From NCBI GenBank assembly GCA_029259875.1, contig JAJDEK010000253.1, positions 1-11,487 on the forward strand: a stretch of DNA of 11,487 nucleotides, written 5' to 3'. The translations under genes were made by a program, and so were the position numbers. Below the pieces are notes generated by a model. The model ran no database searches. It saw only the letters and a program-made list of their open reading frames with translations, and was not told where the DNA came from. Of this stretch, positions 1 through 6,975 are shown piece after piece. Origin of the DNA: Planctomycetaceae bacterium (GTDB lineage Bacteria; Planctomycetota; Planctomycetia; Planctomycetales; Planctomycetaceae). Numbering within the stretch: position 1 is the stretch's first letter; every line of letters starts with the position of its first letter.

Positions 1-374
1 GCCCATTTCATCACTTCAAATAATGTTGTTTTTTCAACCACGTTGGATCGTGAAACACCTCTCGCACGTTCTGTGGTTTGAGGAACTTCCAAGTGGGCTT
101 TCTCAGCTAAGATCTTTAACGCTTCGAAGAAATTGACATCATCGTACTTTTCCACCCAGGAAAAACAGTCGCCTCCATTATCACAAACCCAGCAACGCCA
201 AGTTCCACGCTCAGGATAAACCACCATGGAAGGATTATGGTCATTATGAAAAGGACAGAGTCCTTTGAAATCGTGCCCGCTGGGAATCAATTGAATCGAC
301 TCAGATACCAACTCGACGATGTTTGTTCTCTGGCGAACCAGTTCTTTGAAATTTTGATCAAATCCTGGTGACAC
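1..374 (-). CDS. dnaG: DNA primase DnaG, N-terminal part (cut by left edge)
   Basis: Primase makes the RNA primers for DNA replication in the cytoplasm, working with the replicative helicase. The reading frame on the minus strand starts at a GTG (374-372), five bases after a clear AGGAGA ribosome site, and stays open to the window edge, giving about 124 residues of a protein that is usually around 600. The CHC2 zinc finger that binds template DNA is complete: Cys40 and His43 in GLCPFHND, and Cys61 and Cys64 in WRCWVCDNGGDCFSW. The opening VSPGFDQNFKELVRQRTNIVEL is the normal start of DnaG, which supports the GTG start. The RNA polymerase-like catalytic domain and the helicase-binding domain lie outside the window. 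The neighbouring gene on the same strand is 455 bases upstream and probably separately transcribed. Confidence 0.95.
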   Translation of the reverse strand, partial: MSPGFDQNFKELVRQRTNIVELVSESIQLIPSGHDFKGLCPFHNDHNPSMVVYPERGTWRCWVCDNGGDCFSWVEKYDDVNFFEALKILAEKAHLEVPQTTERARGVSRSNVVEKTTLFEVMKW

Positions 375-829
375 CAGTTTCTCCTGAACAGTTCAAAAAG
401 CGGCCCCTCAGTGTCACTTATTCATCAAACACGAAAAGTGAACACACGTATCTCAGTCAAGAGTGCTTCCCTGCTCAGCTCTGCGTTACTTAATTTTACC
501 TCATAGTTCTCATTGGTCAAGAAATTCCATTCAGAGAAAGCCAAACTAGATCAGCTCATAAGGTCAAAATTTACATAATGTTACAAAAATACCTAAGCCA
601 ACAAGTACCAGTAAATCCGAATACTAAACCCTGATTTCGTTACTTACTTAATTAGAATAGCCAGTACTACCGGACCATACTCCCCGACAGCAGCTAGACA
701 GTTGGTTTCTATGAATTATAAGCATTATAACTTCTGACGCAATAACCGCAATCTCCCTGTTACATGATAAAGAGATTGTGAGCTCACCAAGCAGCAGAAG
801 AAATGAGTTAGCAAATCAACGCAGTGGTG
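375..829. other. Intergenic region between dnaG and the zinc-ribbon gene
   Basis: This AT-rich gap of 455 bases has no convincing ORF in either direction. It holds the dnaG promoter (493-520), a symmetric TTATAA-gca-TTATAA element (716-730), a 7-bp inverted repeat CAATCTC/GAGATTG (749-755 and 772-778), and the left arm of a 9-bp inverted repeat that spans the stop codon of the next gene. The words CGTTACTTAATT (484-495) and CGTTACTTACTTAATT (638-653) are a near-repeat; the first overlaps the dnaG -10 box. No tRNA or recognisable structured RNA was seen. Confidence 0.6.
493..520 (-). promoter_or_regulatory. Putative sigma-70-type promoter of dnaG
   Basis: On the minus strand TTGACC (520-515) is followed after 16 bases by TAAAAT (498-493). 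Both hexamers are close to the housekeeping consensus (TTGACA/TATAAT). Transcription would begin near 486, giving a leader of about 110 bases before the GTG start. The call comes from motif match and position only. Confidence 0.5.
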
Positions 830-841
830 CTATTCTGCTGC
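791..841 (-). repeat. Inverted repeat around the stop codon of the zinc-ribbon gene
   Basis: GCAGCAGAA (791-799) and TTCTGCTGC (833-841) are perfect 9-bp complements separated by 33 bases. In the minus-strand transcript they would pair across the TAG stop codon (832-830), with the last alanine and glutamate codons in one arm. A second 7-bp stem (772-778 with 749-755) follows. Neither is followed by a run of T, so these are not classic intrinsic terminators. They may be 3'-end stabilising stems or chance. Confidence 0.35.
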
Positions 842-2440
842 CGCTTGTTCTGGGACTTCAGATGTTGCAATCTGCCAGAGAGAGACATTCCCGAATTTTT
901 CGTTGCACTTAGGGCATTTTGCTTTCGCAATTCCTTTGCCTGTTTTGCCCCCGATCCGCTCTTTCTTTCGTGAATCCTCGCTCACGATTAATTGACAGCC
1001 CTCACATTGTCGTCCAGCGAGGGTCAATTCAATTTCGGGGTCCGCTTCATAAAAATGAAGGTTTTCGTTATCTAGCGTCTCAAATGACTCTTCACTATAG
1101 TGACAGGTTACTTGATTGACCTGATCTGTCAGCGGAATACCAGAATCCTGCCCCAGGTTATTGATACCATGGATGTCACCTAAAGCTTCAGAAAATTTGC
1201 GATACTCGGTCAGAGAAAATGTGAGGTACTGATTTTCTTTCGCATCTTCTTGTTTCGGCAGCAAAATGGCAATACGCCCTTTTCCAAAGACAGGCACACC
1301 TGCAAAGACTGATTCATGATCGTACATCGTGGGAAAAACTACTCGCAATGTCTGAAGCTGATCACTGTCAATCATTTGCACATTATTAGCGGGAATCTCT
1401 GCTTCGTCTTTTTCTTCACTCAGATGCTGTGCAATCTCATCCCTGACTTTCTGCTGTTTATCTTTGGAGCCTCCCCCCAATAACCCTGCTTTTGAGAATC
1501 CTAACAACAACATTTTTTCTGGAGAAATTGCCAGATCGACTGCAGTGAATGTTTTTTCCAGGCTATTGGGCTTCAGTTTGAGCTTAGTAGGGTCAATCGC
1601 ATGTAGTTTAACATCTTTAAACCAATATTTATAAGCACCAGCATTCAATTCTGAACTAGTCACTTCGCTGGTCGCCGCAGCTTCATCAGCCTCTGTTTTG
1701 TCTTCTTCTTTTTCAGCTGCCAAAGGCACAAGGTATAGCACATTGCAGGCAGGGCACTTACCAGCAGCACCTCGATATTCTTCACGAACGCGAATTCGGT
1801 GTCCGTTCGGGCAATAAACGACAACTCCTCCTTCGATTTTTCCAGACCGGCGTCTTCTTTTACCTTTGCGACGTTTTTTGTCTTCTTTCTCTTCTTGCAT
1901 AGCAACGTCTAACAAGACATCGCCCCCTGTCGCCACTGAATGGTCTTCGTTCGGTTCTTCTTTGACTTGCTTTGTTTTTTTTGCTTCAGGAGCATCTTCT
2001 GCTTCCTCAACAGTCGCATTCTGTTCTGACTCAGCTACAGACTCTTCTCTGGCCAGAGGAATGGTCGCCTGACTTTCTTCACTAATTTTCGTATTGCCCG
2101 TAAGCTGAAAATCGTCATCCGTGGCTTCGTATTCTGTAACAGTAATATCTTTATCTAACTCAAAATCATCATCATCACGACCACCAAAGGAAGACATCGT
2201 TGCTGTAGAGAGTTGGGAATCCGCTTCGGCTCCGTCTTCGGTCTCCTCAGGCAGCTTACTGAAAATCATGGGAGAGGGATTTTCCTGCATCTTACGGTAC
2301 GCTTCTGCGATATCTTCGCGCATGAACGCACTGCAGTTCCAGCAACGAACAAGACCGACGCGGACCATCTCATTACAACACGGACATGGTATCTCGGTAG
2401 GATTATTATCGTTTTCATCCGGAGTTACGCCATTTGACAT
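830..2440 (-). CDS. Triple zinc-ribbon protein of unknown function
   Basis: A 536-aa cytoplasmic-looking protein without signal peptide or membrane segment; I do not recognise a named family. Three cysteine-pair modules resemble zinc ribbons: CPCC (19-22) with CWNC (33-36); YCPNGH (Cys210, His214) with CPAC (229-232); and CEGC (479-482) with CPKC (509-512). Between the first two lies a low-complexity, mostly acidic linker (about 62-187), ending in a polybasic patch KKRRKGKRRRR (188-198). The part from about 265 to 470 looks like a folded domain (for example WFKDVKLHAIDPTKLKLK and TLRVVFPTMYDHESVFAGVPVF) with no motif I can name. The ATG start is supported by AGGGA seven bases upstream. Zinc binding is inferred from cysteine spacing; the polybasic patch could bind nucleic acid. 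The gene stands alone, divergent from the DUF58 gene. Confidence 0.85.
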   Translation of the reverse strand: MSNGVTPDENDNNPTEIPCPCCNEMVRVGLVRCWNCSAFMREDIAEAYRKMQENPSPMIFSKLPEETEDGAEADSQLSTATMSSFGGRDDDDFELDKDITVTEYEATDDDFQLTGNTKISEESQATIPLAREESVAESEQNATVEEAEDAPEAKKTKQVKEEPNEDHSVATGGDVLLDVAMQEEKEDKKRRKGKRRRRSGKIEGGVVVYCPNGHRIRVREEYRGAAGKCPACNVLYLVPLAAEKEEDKTEADEAAATSEVTSSELNAGAYKYWFKDVKLHAIDPTKLKLKPNSLEKTFTAVDLAISPEKMLLLGFSKAGLLGGGSKDKQQKVRDEIAQHLSEEKDEAEIPANNVQMIDSDQLQTLRVVFPTMYDHESVFAGVPVFGKGRIAILLPKQEDAKENQYLTFSLTEYRKFSEALGDIHGINNLGQDSGIPLTDQVNQVTCHYSEESFETLDNENLHFYEADPEIELTLAGRQCEGCQLIVSEDSRKKERIGGKTGKGIAKAKCPKCNEKFGNVSLWQIATSEVPEQAAAE

Positions 2441-2871
2441 TATAAATCCCTAATACTTGGATAAATAAATACTTAATATGATTATCAGAAAATAAAATCA
2501 TCAATGCTTCTGCAATATGAAAAAAAACAGTATATGCACGTTGATAAAATCAGAAGCATCTTCAGTTTGGGAATTGATGGATGTATATTTCAACATCTGC
2601 TCTTGAGCAATGCCAGATTAACATAGCATCCAGGCAAATGCAGTATCGTTTTTTGCTTTTATTACTAATTCAAAACACAGAATGCTGCCTCTCATCCTAT
2701 CTAATAAAATGAGGCAATTTTACCCTGTTTCGTTTATGATAAACCTACTCTATTCCACTTTCAAATCAAGTTTAAGATTGAGATTAGCGGACTTGTCTCG
2801 TACTACTAGATTATACAAGTGCTATAAAATGTTCAAGGGTATAGACCATTGCCTCAGTCAGGCCATTAAAT

Positions 2872-2880
2872 TGCTATAAT
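2872..2880 (+). promoter_or_regulatory. Putative extended -10 promoter for the DUF58 gene
   Basis: TGCTATAAT is a perfect extended -10 element (TGn plus TATAAT, hexamer at 2875-2880). There is no good -35 at the normal distance; TTGCCT at 2849-2854 is 20 bases away. Extended -10 promoters can work without a -35. Transcription would start near 2887 and leave a leader of about 90 bases. Confidence 0.45.
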
Positions 2881-2935
2881 CGATCCATCCTATCTTGTAA
2901 ATCAGGTTCCTTATCGACTGGGAATTTATAACTCG

Positions 2936-2950
2936 CTACTATTATAGTAG
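2936..2950. promoter_or_regulatory. Perfect palindrome in the DUF58 leader (possible operator)
   Basis: CTACTAT-t-ATAGTAG is a perfect 7+1+7 inverted repeat lying between the putative promoter and the start codon of the DUF58 gene. A one-base centre is too tight for an RNA hairpin, so a dimeric DNA-binding protein site is the more natural reading. Regulator unknown; it may also be chance in AT-rich DNA. Confidence 0.3.
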
Positions 2951-2979
2951 ATGCTATATCTGAGTGGAGATCATCGCTG

Positions 2980-3876
2980 ATGCCAAATGTGGAACAATAT
3001 CTCAAACCTGAAGTCATTCAGACGGTTGCCCGTCTTGATTTGAGGGCAAAATTTATTGTAGAAGGGTTCCTCAGCGGCCTGCACGCCAGCCCTTATCATG
3101 GTTTCAGCGTGGAGTTTAGCGAACACCGCCGTTATACGCAGGGAGATGACCCACGCGATATTGATTGGCAGGTCTATGCTAAAACTGACCGCTATTACAT
3201 TAAAAAGTATCAAGCGGAAACGAATCTGACAGGTTATCTGGTACTGGATTTGTCAGAGAGTATGGCTTACACCTATCGCCAGCAACTTTCAAAATTTGAC
3301 TACTCGATCTGCCTGGCAGCATCACTCGCATACATGATGATTCATCAACAAGACCCCGTAGGACTGATCACCTTTAGTGATCATATTAAAAACTATCTCC
3401 CAGCTCGCAGTAAAAGAGGGCAATTGGGAAATATTTTGGCCATGCTGGCAAAATCACAACCAACGGGTACCACAGAAGTTTCAAAGAATATTCAACAAAT
3501 TGCTTCCATGGTCAAACATCGTAGTTTAATTATGATCTTCTCGGATTTATTAACAGATCAAAAAAGCGTTTTAGACAGTCTGCAACGACTCCGTTATGCA
3601 GGCCACGATGTCATCGTTTTCCATATCCTGGACGAAGCCGAAGTCTATTTTCCCTTTAAAGGCATGGTCGACTTAAAAGAACCCGAAGCAGGTGATTCTA
3701 TGATTCTTGACGCAGAAGGAATGAAAGCCGATTATCTTGAAGCAGTGAATGAACTCAGGCAGACATACCAGGAAAAGTTGCAGGCAATGAGAGCAGATTA
3801 TGTGCCCCTTGATACCAGCATGCCATTCGATAAAGCATTGATCGAATATTTGTCACAAAGAAAAGCCCGGTTCTGA
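2980..3876 (+). CDS. DUF58 domain protein (von Willebrand A-like), MoxR-partner type
   Basis: A 298-aa soluble protein of the short DUF58 class. The family signature is clear: the stretch from SEHRRYTQGDDPRDIDW (47-63) through YAKTDRYYIKKY (66-77), followed by a von Willebrand A-like fold. Metal-site (MIDAS-like) residues are present: Asp90, Ser92 and Ser94 in LDLSESM, a threonine in PTGTTEV (161-167), and Asp189 in IFSDLL. Family members generally work with MoxR AAA+ ATPases as chaperones or maturation factors for complexes or envelope functions, and are usually encoded next to moxR. Here there is no moxR on either side: the gene has a 539-base gap upstream and a 448-base gap downstream. GGAG (2966-2969), ten bases before the ATG, fits as ribosome site. 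The specific client cannot be read from the sequence. Confidence 0.92.
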   Translation: MPNVEQYLKPEVIQTVARLDLRAKFIVEGFLSGLHASPYHGFSVEFSEHRRYTQGDDPRDIDWQVYAKTDRYYIKKYQAETNLTGYLVLDLSESMAYTYRQQLSKFDYSICLAASLAYMMIHQQDPVGLITFSDHIKNYLPARSKRGQLGNILAMLAKSQPTGTTEVSKNIQQIASMVKHRSLIMIFSDLLTDQKSVLDSLQRLRYAGHDVIVFHILDEAEVYFPFKGMVDLKEPEAGDSMILDAEGMKADYLEAVNELRQTYQEKLQAMRADYVPLDTSMPFDKALIEYLSQRKARF

Positions 3877-3882
3877 CTATCC

Positions 3883-3901
3883 GCATGAACACAAATCATG
3901 C
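3883..3901 (+). terminator. Weak hairpin after the DUF58 gene
   Basis: GCATGA (3883-3888) and TCATGC (3896-3901) form a perfect 6-bp stem with a 7-base loop, starting seven bases after the TGA stop, followed by the T-rich AGTTTCTTCTTTC. The T tract is broken, so termination would be inefficient at best. It could be a weak terminator or a 3'-end stem. Confidence 0.35.
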
Positions 3902-4226
3902 AGTTTCTTCTTTCAACTTCGTTCGTATAGGGTTAAATTATAATGATTCGGCCCTGTTTACAGGCTGACCTCATAGAGTTCTTGAAATCTTAATCTAGTA
4001 TGCTACTGAAATAGCTTGCAAGAGCAGCCCCCCGATTTTAGAGTGTAACTCACTTTGGATCATTGTTTTGAATGGAATCCTAAGTTTCGGGCCCCTGCAA
4101 TGGATGATGGTCAAGCAGTGATCTTCGCACTATTCTCTGTTTTTTTGATTTTCACTACTAGGAAATTGAAATTTTTACCAACAGAGTTCTGCCACATATC
4201 GTACTAAACTCGCAGATATTATAGCG

Positions 4227-4257
4227 TTAGTTTAATTGGTTCTCTTTTTTAAACTAA
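4227..4257 (+). promoter_or_regulatory. Inverted repeat upstream of the ABC operon
   Basis: TTAGTTTAA (4227-4235) and TTAAACTAA (4249-4257) are perfect complements with a 13-base spacer. Its right arm overlaps a second symmetry, TTTTTTA-aac-TAAAAAA (4245-4261). The element lies about 70 bases before the first start codon and just after a TATTAT box (4217-4222), so it would fall near the transcript start if that box is a -10. It could be an operator or a 5' hairpin; function is inferred only from position. Confidence 0.35.
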
Positions 4258-4324
4258 AAAACTGTTCTTACTATTGATCATTTTTTTATCAAAATCTAAA
4301 TAACAGTGGAGCAAAGAACTGTCA

Positions 4325-5230
4325 ATGGACAATGAACCAGTCATTCAGATTAGCAATCTGACAAAGATTTACCGTGACTTCTGGGGCCGTAAAAAAGTTC
4401 GTGCACTCAACTCATTAAGTCTTGAAATAAAAAAAGGGGAAATTTTTGGTCTCCTGGGGCCCAATGGTTCGGGAAAAACCACGACTCTGAAGTTGCTCCT
4501 TGGTCTGCTTTTTCCCTCTGAAGGGGACATCAAAGTTCTCGGCCAACCAGCATCAAATGTGGAAAAGAATGAGCGTATCGGTTACTTGCCAGAAGAATCG
4601 TATCTTTATCGATTCCTGAATGCCGAAGAAACGCTCGATTTTTATGGACGACTTTTCAAGATGCCCGCCAAAGAGCGTCGTGAACGCGCCGCTGAACTGA
4701 TTGAAAAAGTCGGCTTGGGACATGCCAAACGACGTCAGTTGAAAGAATATTCGAAAGGGATGACCCGCCGCATCGGTCTCGCTCAAGCGCTCATCAATAA
4801 TCCGGACCTCGTGATGCTGGATGAACCAACCAGTGGTCTCGACCCGCTTGGTACCGATGATATGAAACGCATGATCCTGGAATTAAAAGAGCAGGGCAAA
4901 ACTGTTCTGATGTGTAGCCACCTTCTGGCTGATGTTCAAGACGTCTGTGACCGTATCGCGATTCTATATGGCGGTGAATTGAAAGTGATGGGACGCGTGG
5001 AGGACTTACTGAAGGAACAGGATGAAACGCAAATTATGACATCTCGTCTGAGCGATGAAGCAATCAAGGAAATTGAGCAGGTTGTTGCGAAACATAATGG
5101 AAAGGTCGGCACAATCGACCACCCCACCGCAACACTGGAATCACTGTTCTTGAAAACAGTTCAGGAAAGTAAAGACCGTCCAGGACAACGGTTTGTTCCA
5201 GATACAGAAGAGAAAAAGGCTTCCGAGTAA
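4325..5230 (+). CDS. ABC transporter ATP-binding protein (ABC-2/CcmA-NatA type)
   Basis: This 301-aa cytoplasmic ATPase energises the permease encoded next. All nucleotide-binding motifs are visible in order: Walker A GPNGSGKT (45-52), a Q-loop region GYLPEES (87-92) with Glu in place of Gln as is common in this subfamily, the ABC signature as YSKGM (142-146) followed by [10 protein letters not shown], Walker B VMLDEP (163-168), D-loop SGLD (170-173) and switch His199 in CSHLL. Its domain runs from about 5 to 225; the remaining 75 residues form the usual variable C-terminal extension. Sequence type fits exporters of the DrrA/NatA/CcmA group. A weakly placed GTGGAG lies 13 bases before the ATG. 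The 119-base gap to the permease contains a hairpin. Substrate is unknown. Confidence 0.95.
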   Translation: MDNEPVIQISNLTKIYRDFWGRKKVRALNSLSLEIKKGEIFGLLGPNGSGKTTTLKLLLGLLFPSEGDIKVLGQPASNVEKNERIGYLPEESYLYRFLNAEETLDFYGRLFKMPAKERRERAAELIEKVGLGHAKRRQLKEYSKGMTRRIGLAQALINNPDLVMLDEPTSGLDPLGTDDMKRMILELKEQGKTVLMCSHLLADVQDVCDRIAILYGGELKVMGRVEDLLKEQDETQIMTSRLSDEAIKEIEQVVAKHNGKVGTIDHPTATLESLFLKTVQESKDRPGQRFVPDTEEKKASE

Positions 5231-5283
5231 GCAACATTATTTAAGTACGTTCCTAATGTCTTTACTCAAGATTATTAACTCTG

Positions 5284-5309
5284 GCTCTCACTGCTTAAAA
5301 CAGGAGAGC
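5284..5309 (+). promoter_or_regulatory. Hairpin between ABC ATPase and permease genes
   Basis: GCTCTC (5284-5289) pairs with GAGAGC (5304-5309), and inside it CTG (5291-5293) pairs with CAG (5301-5303), leaving a single bulged A and the loop CTTAAAA. It is followed by ATCATTTCC with no T run, so it is not a standard terminator. It could set relative expression of the two genes through processing or mRNA protection. Confidence 0.4.
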
Positions 5310-5349
5310 ATCATTTCCTTTGAGATGTTATTCACAGAAGTAAATCACT

Positions 5350-6975
5350 ATGTCTTTTGATCCTATTCCATATGACCTGCTTGGTGCTTTTAAATATTTT
5401 CTCGTTGTATTTGGCAGCGCGATGCTCATTGCAGTTGTTGTCTGCTTGATCGTGGGTACCCTCACTCGGGGGGCCAAAGGCTTCACAGGTGTCTTTCGCG
5501 GTATATTCGATTTCTTTGTGCAAATCACGCATGTTTCCTGTCGCCGTATCTGGTCGTTAACAGTTTTAACGATCCGCGAGGCTCTGAGGCAAAAAATTCT
5601 ATTCGTCTTCATCATTTTTGCCGTCCTCTTCATGTTTGCAGGTTGGTTTCTTTCCGGTGCCGCAGACAGACCCGACTTACAGGTACAGTCCTATATCGAT
5701 TTCGTTCTTAAGGCGATCAGTTGGCTCGTAATCCCGATTATGCTGCTGCTGGCTTGCTGGTCATTGCCCGAAGATATTAAGAAGAGAACTATTCATACTG
5801 TCGTGACTAAGCCCGCCTATCGCATTGAAATCGTCATGGGTAGAATGCTGGGGTTTACACTTCTGGGAAGTGCCATTCTCGTCGTCATGGGGACCATTGG
5901 ATATATCTGGATCAATCGTCAGGTTCCGGAAACCGCACAATACAAGCTGGTCTCCAAAGTTCCCGTTTATGGTGAAATTGTCTTCACTGACCGTGAAGGA
6001 GCCCTGACAAAAACAGGTCTCAATGTTGGAGACATTTGGGATTTTCGCAGTTATATTGAAGGAGCTACGAAAGCACGTGCCATCTACAAATTCACAGGAA
6101 TTGACGAAAGTGATGCCATTGATGACAAGTTAGTCCTGGAGTCTTCTTTCGAAGCATTTCGAACTCACAAAGGCAATATGGAAAAGGGGGGAATCCTCTA
6201 TCAGTTCATTTTTGTGAACGAAGATAAAAACCTGCGAGTCCCCTCTCGGCCTTTGATCAATAAAGAATATTCAGACAACGTTCTGGAAGTCAAACGGAAA
6301 CTCAAATACGACAATCCAGAAGGAAAAGGGGAAGGGGATGCCGGAACAGAAATCGATATCTTCGATGATGTCGTTGATAAAGATGGAAACTTGACCGTGG
6401 AAGTCCAGTGCCTGGAAGCGGGGCAATTATTGGGAATGGCTCGTCCCGACCTCTTTGTCCGTACGCCGGACCGTGCGTTCCTGGCAGGTTACTCAAAAGC
6501 CGTCTTTGGAATCTGGTTACCAATGGTGCTCGTCATCATGCTGGGAGTGACCATCAGTTGTTTTGTAAAAGGCCCTGTCGCCATTTTGACCACTTTGACG
6601 ATCGTCTTAGTCGGTTTTATGTCCAAAGAATACATGACTGAAATTCTCAGTGGTCAAATGCAAGCATCGGGAGCCATCGAAGCCTGGTACCGTTTGATTA
6701 CCCATATGAATTCACAAACAGCACTTCCTGACGGCCCCGTGAAATTTATCATTGAGATTGTTGATGCCGGTATTATTAATTTTCTCTGGCTCTGCCAGCA
6801 GGTCATCCCCAACTTTGGCATCTTCTCAAATATGCGGGAGTACGTGATTAAAGGTTTTGACGTGTCATGGAATGCAGCCTTGCTTCCCGGCATTATCACT
6901 ACCGCAGCTTATATTCTTCCTTGTTTAATTGTTTCTTTTTATAGCTTGAAACTTCGCGAATTGGAGGCGAAATGA
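5350..6975 (+). CDS. ABC-2-type transporter permease with large soluble loop
   Basis: A 541-aa integral membrane protein, the likely channel partner of the preceding ATPase. Hydrophobic segments lie at about 14-37, 83-103, 117-139, 166-187, 385-404, 407-425 and 509-533. The stretch LTIREALRQKILFV (72-86) and the loop LPEDIKKRTIHTVVTKPAYR (139-158) before the fourth segment are typical of NosY-like ABC-2 permeases, where the cytoplasmic loop contacts the ATPase. Between the fourth and fifth segments there is a soluble region of about 190 residues (190-380), charged and probably extracytoplasmic; classical ABC-2 permeases are near 250-300 aa and lack it. The ATG start has only a weak AGAAG site upstream. 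The stop overlaps the next start (ATGA), indicating translational coupling. Substrate unknown. Confidence 0.9.
   Translation: MSFDPIPYDLLGAFKYFLVVFGSAMLIAVVVCLIVGTLTRGAKGFTGVFRGIFDFFVQITHVSCRRIWSLTVLTIREALRQKILFVFIIFAVLFMFAGWFLSGAADRPDLQVQSYIDFVLKAISWLVIPIMLLLACWSLPEDIKKRTIHTVVTKPAYRIEIVMGRMLGFTLLGSAILVVMGTIGYIWINRQVPETAQYKLVSKVPVYGEIVFTDREGALTKTGLNVGDIWDFRSYIEGATKARAIYKFTGIDESDAIDDKLVLESSFEAFRTHKGNMEKGGILYQFIFVNEDKNLRVPSRPLINKEYSDNVLEVKRKLKYDNPEGKGEGDAGTEIDIFDDVVDKDGNLTVEVQCLEAGQLLGMARPDLFVRTPDRAFLAGYSKAVFGIWLPMVLVIMLGVTISCFVKGPVAILTTLTIVLVGFMSKEYMTEILSGQMQASGAIEAWYRLITHMNSQTALPDGPVKFIIEIVDAGIINFLWLCQQVIPNFGIFSNMREYVIKGFDVSWNAALLPGIITTAAYILPCLIVSFYSLKLRELEAK

Larger units (their letters stand above)
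2441..2979. other. Divergent intergenic region upstream of the zinc-ribbon and DUF58 genes
   Basis: This AT-rich gap of 539 bases should contain promoters in both directions. Seen in it: a 9-bp inverted repeat ATGCTTCTG (2504-2512)/CAGAAGCAT (2551-2559), an extended -10 element (2872-2880), and a 15-bp palindrome (2936-2950). No clear promoter for the leftward gene was found. A 65-codon open frame at 2682-2879 has no ribosome site and no protein-like features and is not called as a gene. Confidence 0.55.
3877..4324. other. Intergenic region between DUF58 and the ABC operon
   Basis: No ORF of note is present in these 448 bases. Seen: the weak hairpin at 3883-3901; an isolated TATAAT (3939-3944) without a good -35; a TATTAT box (4217-4222), also without a good -35; a perfect 9-bp inverted repeat (4227-4257); and TTGAT/ATCAA (4274-4278, 4288-4292) flanking a T-rich loop. 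The length and the absence of a gene suggest an independent promoter for the ABC operon, or a small RNA, but I cannot place either with confidence. Confidence 0.5.

Noticed and set aside
2682..2879. 65-codon plus-strand open frame in the intergenic gap
   Set aside because: There is no ribosome site, no recognisable motif, and it ends inside the putative -10 element of the DUF58 promoter.
3939..3944. TATAAT in the gap after DUF58 as ABC operon promoter
   Set aside because: No acceptable -35 or extended -10 accompanies it, and it is about 380 bases from the first start codon; noted only as part of the intergenic description.
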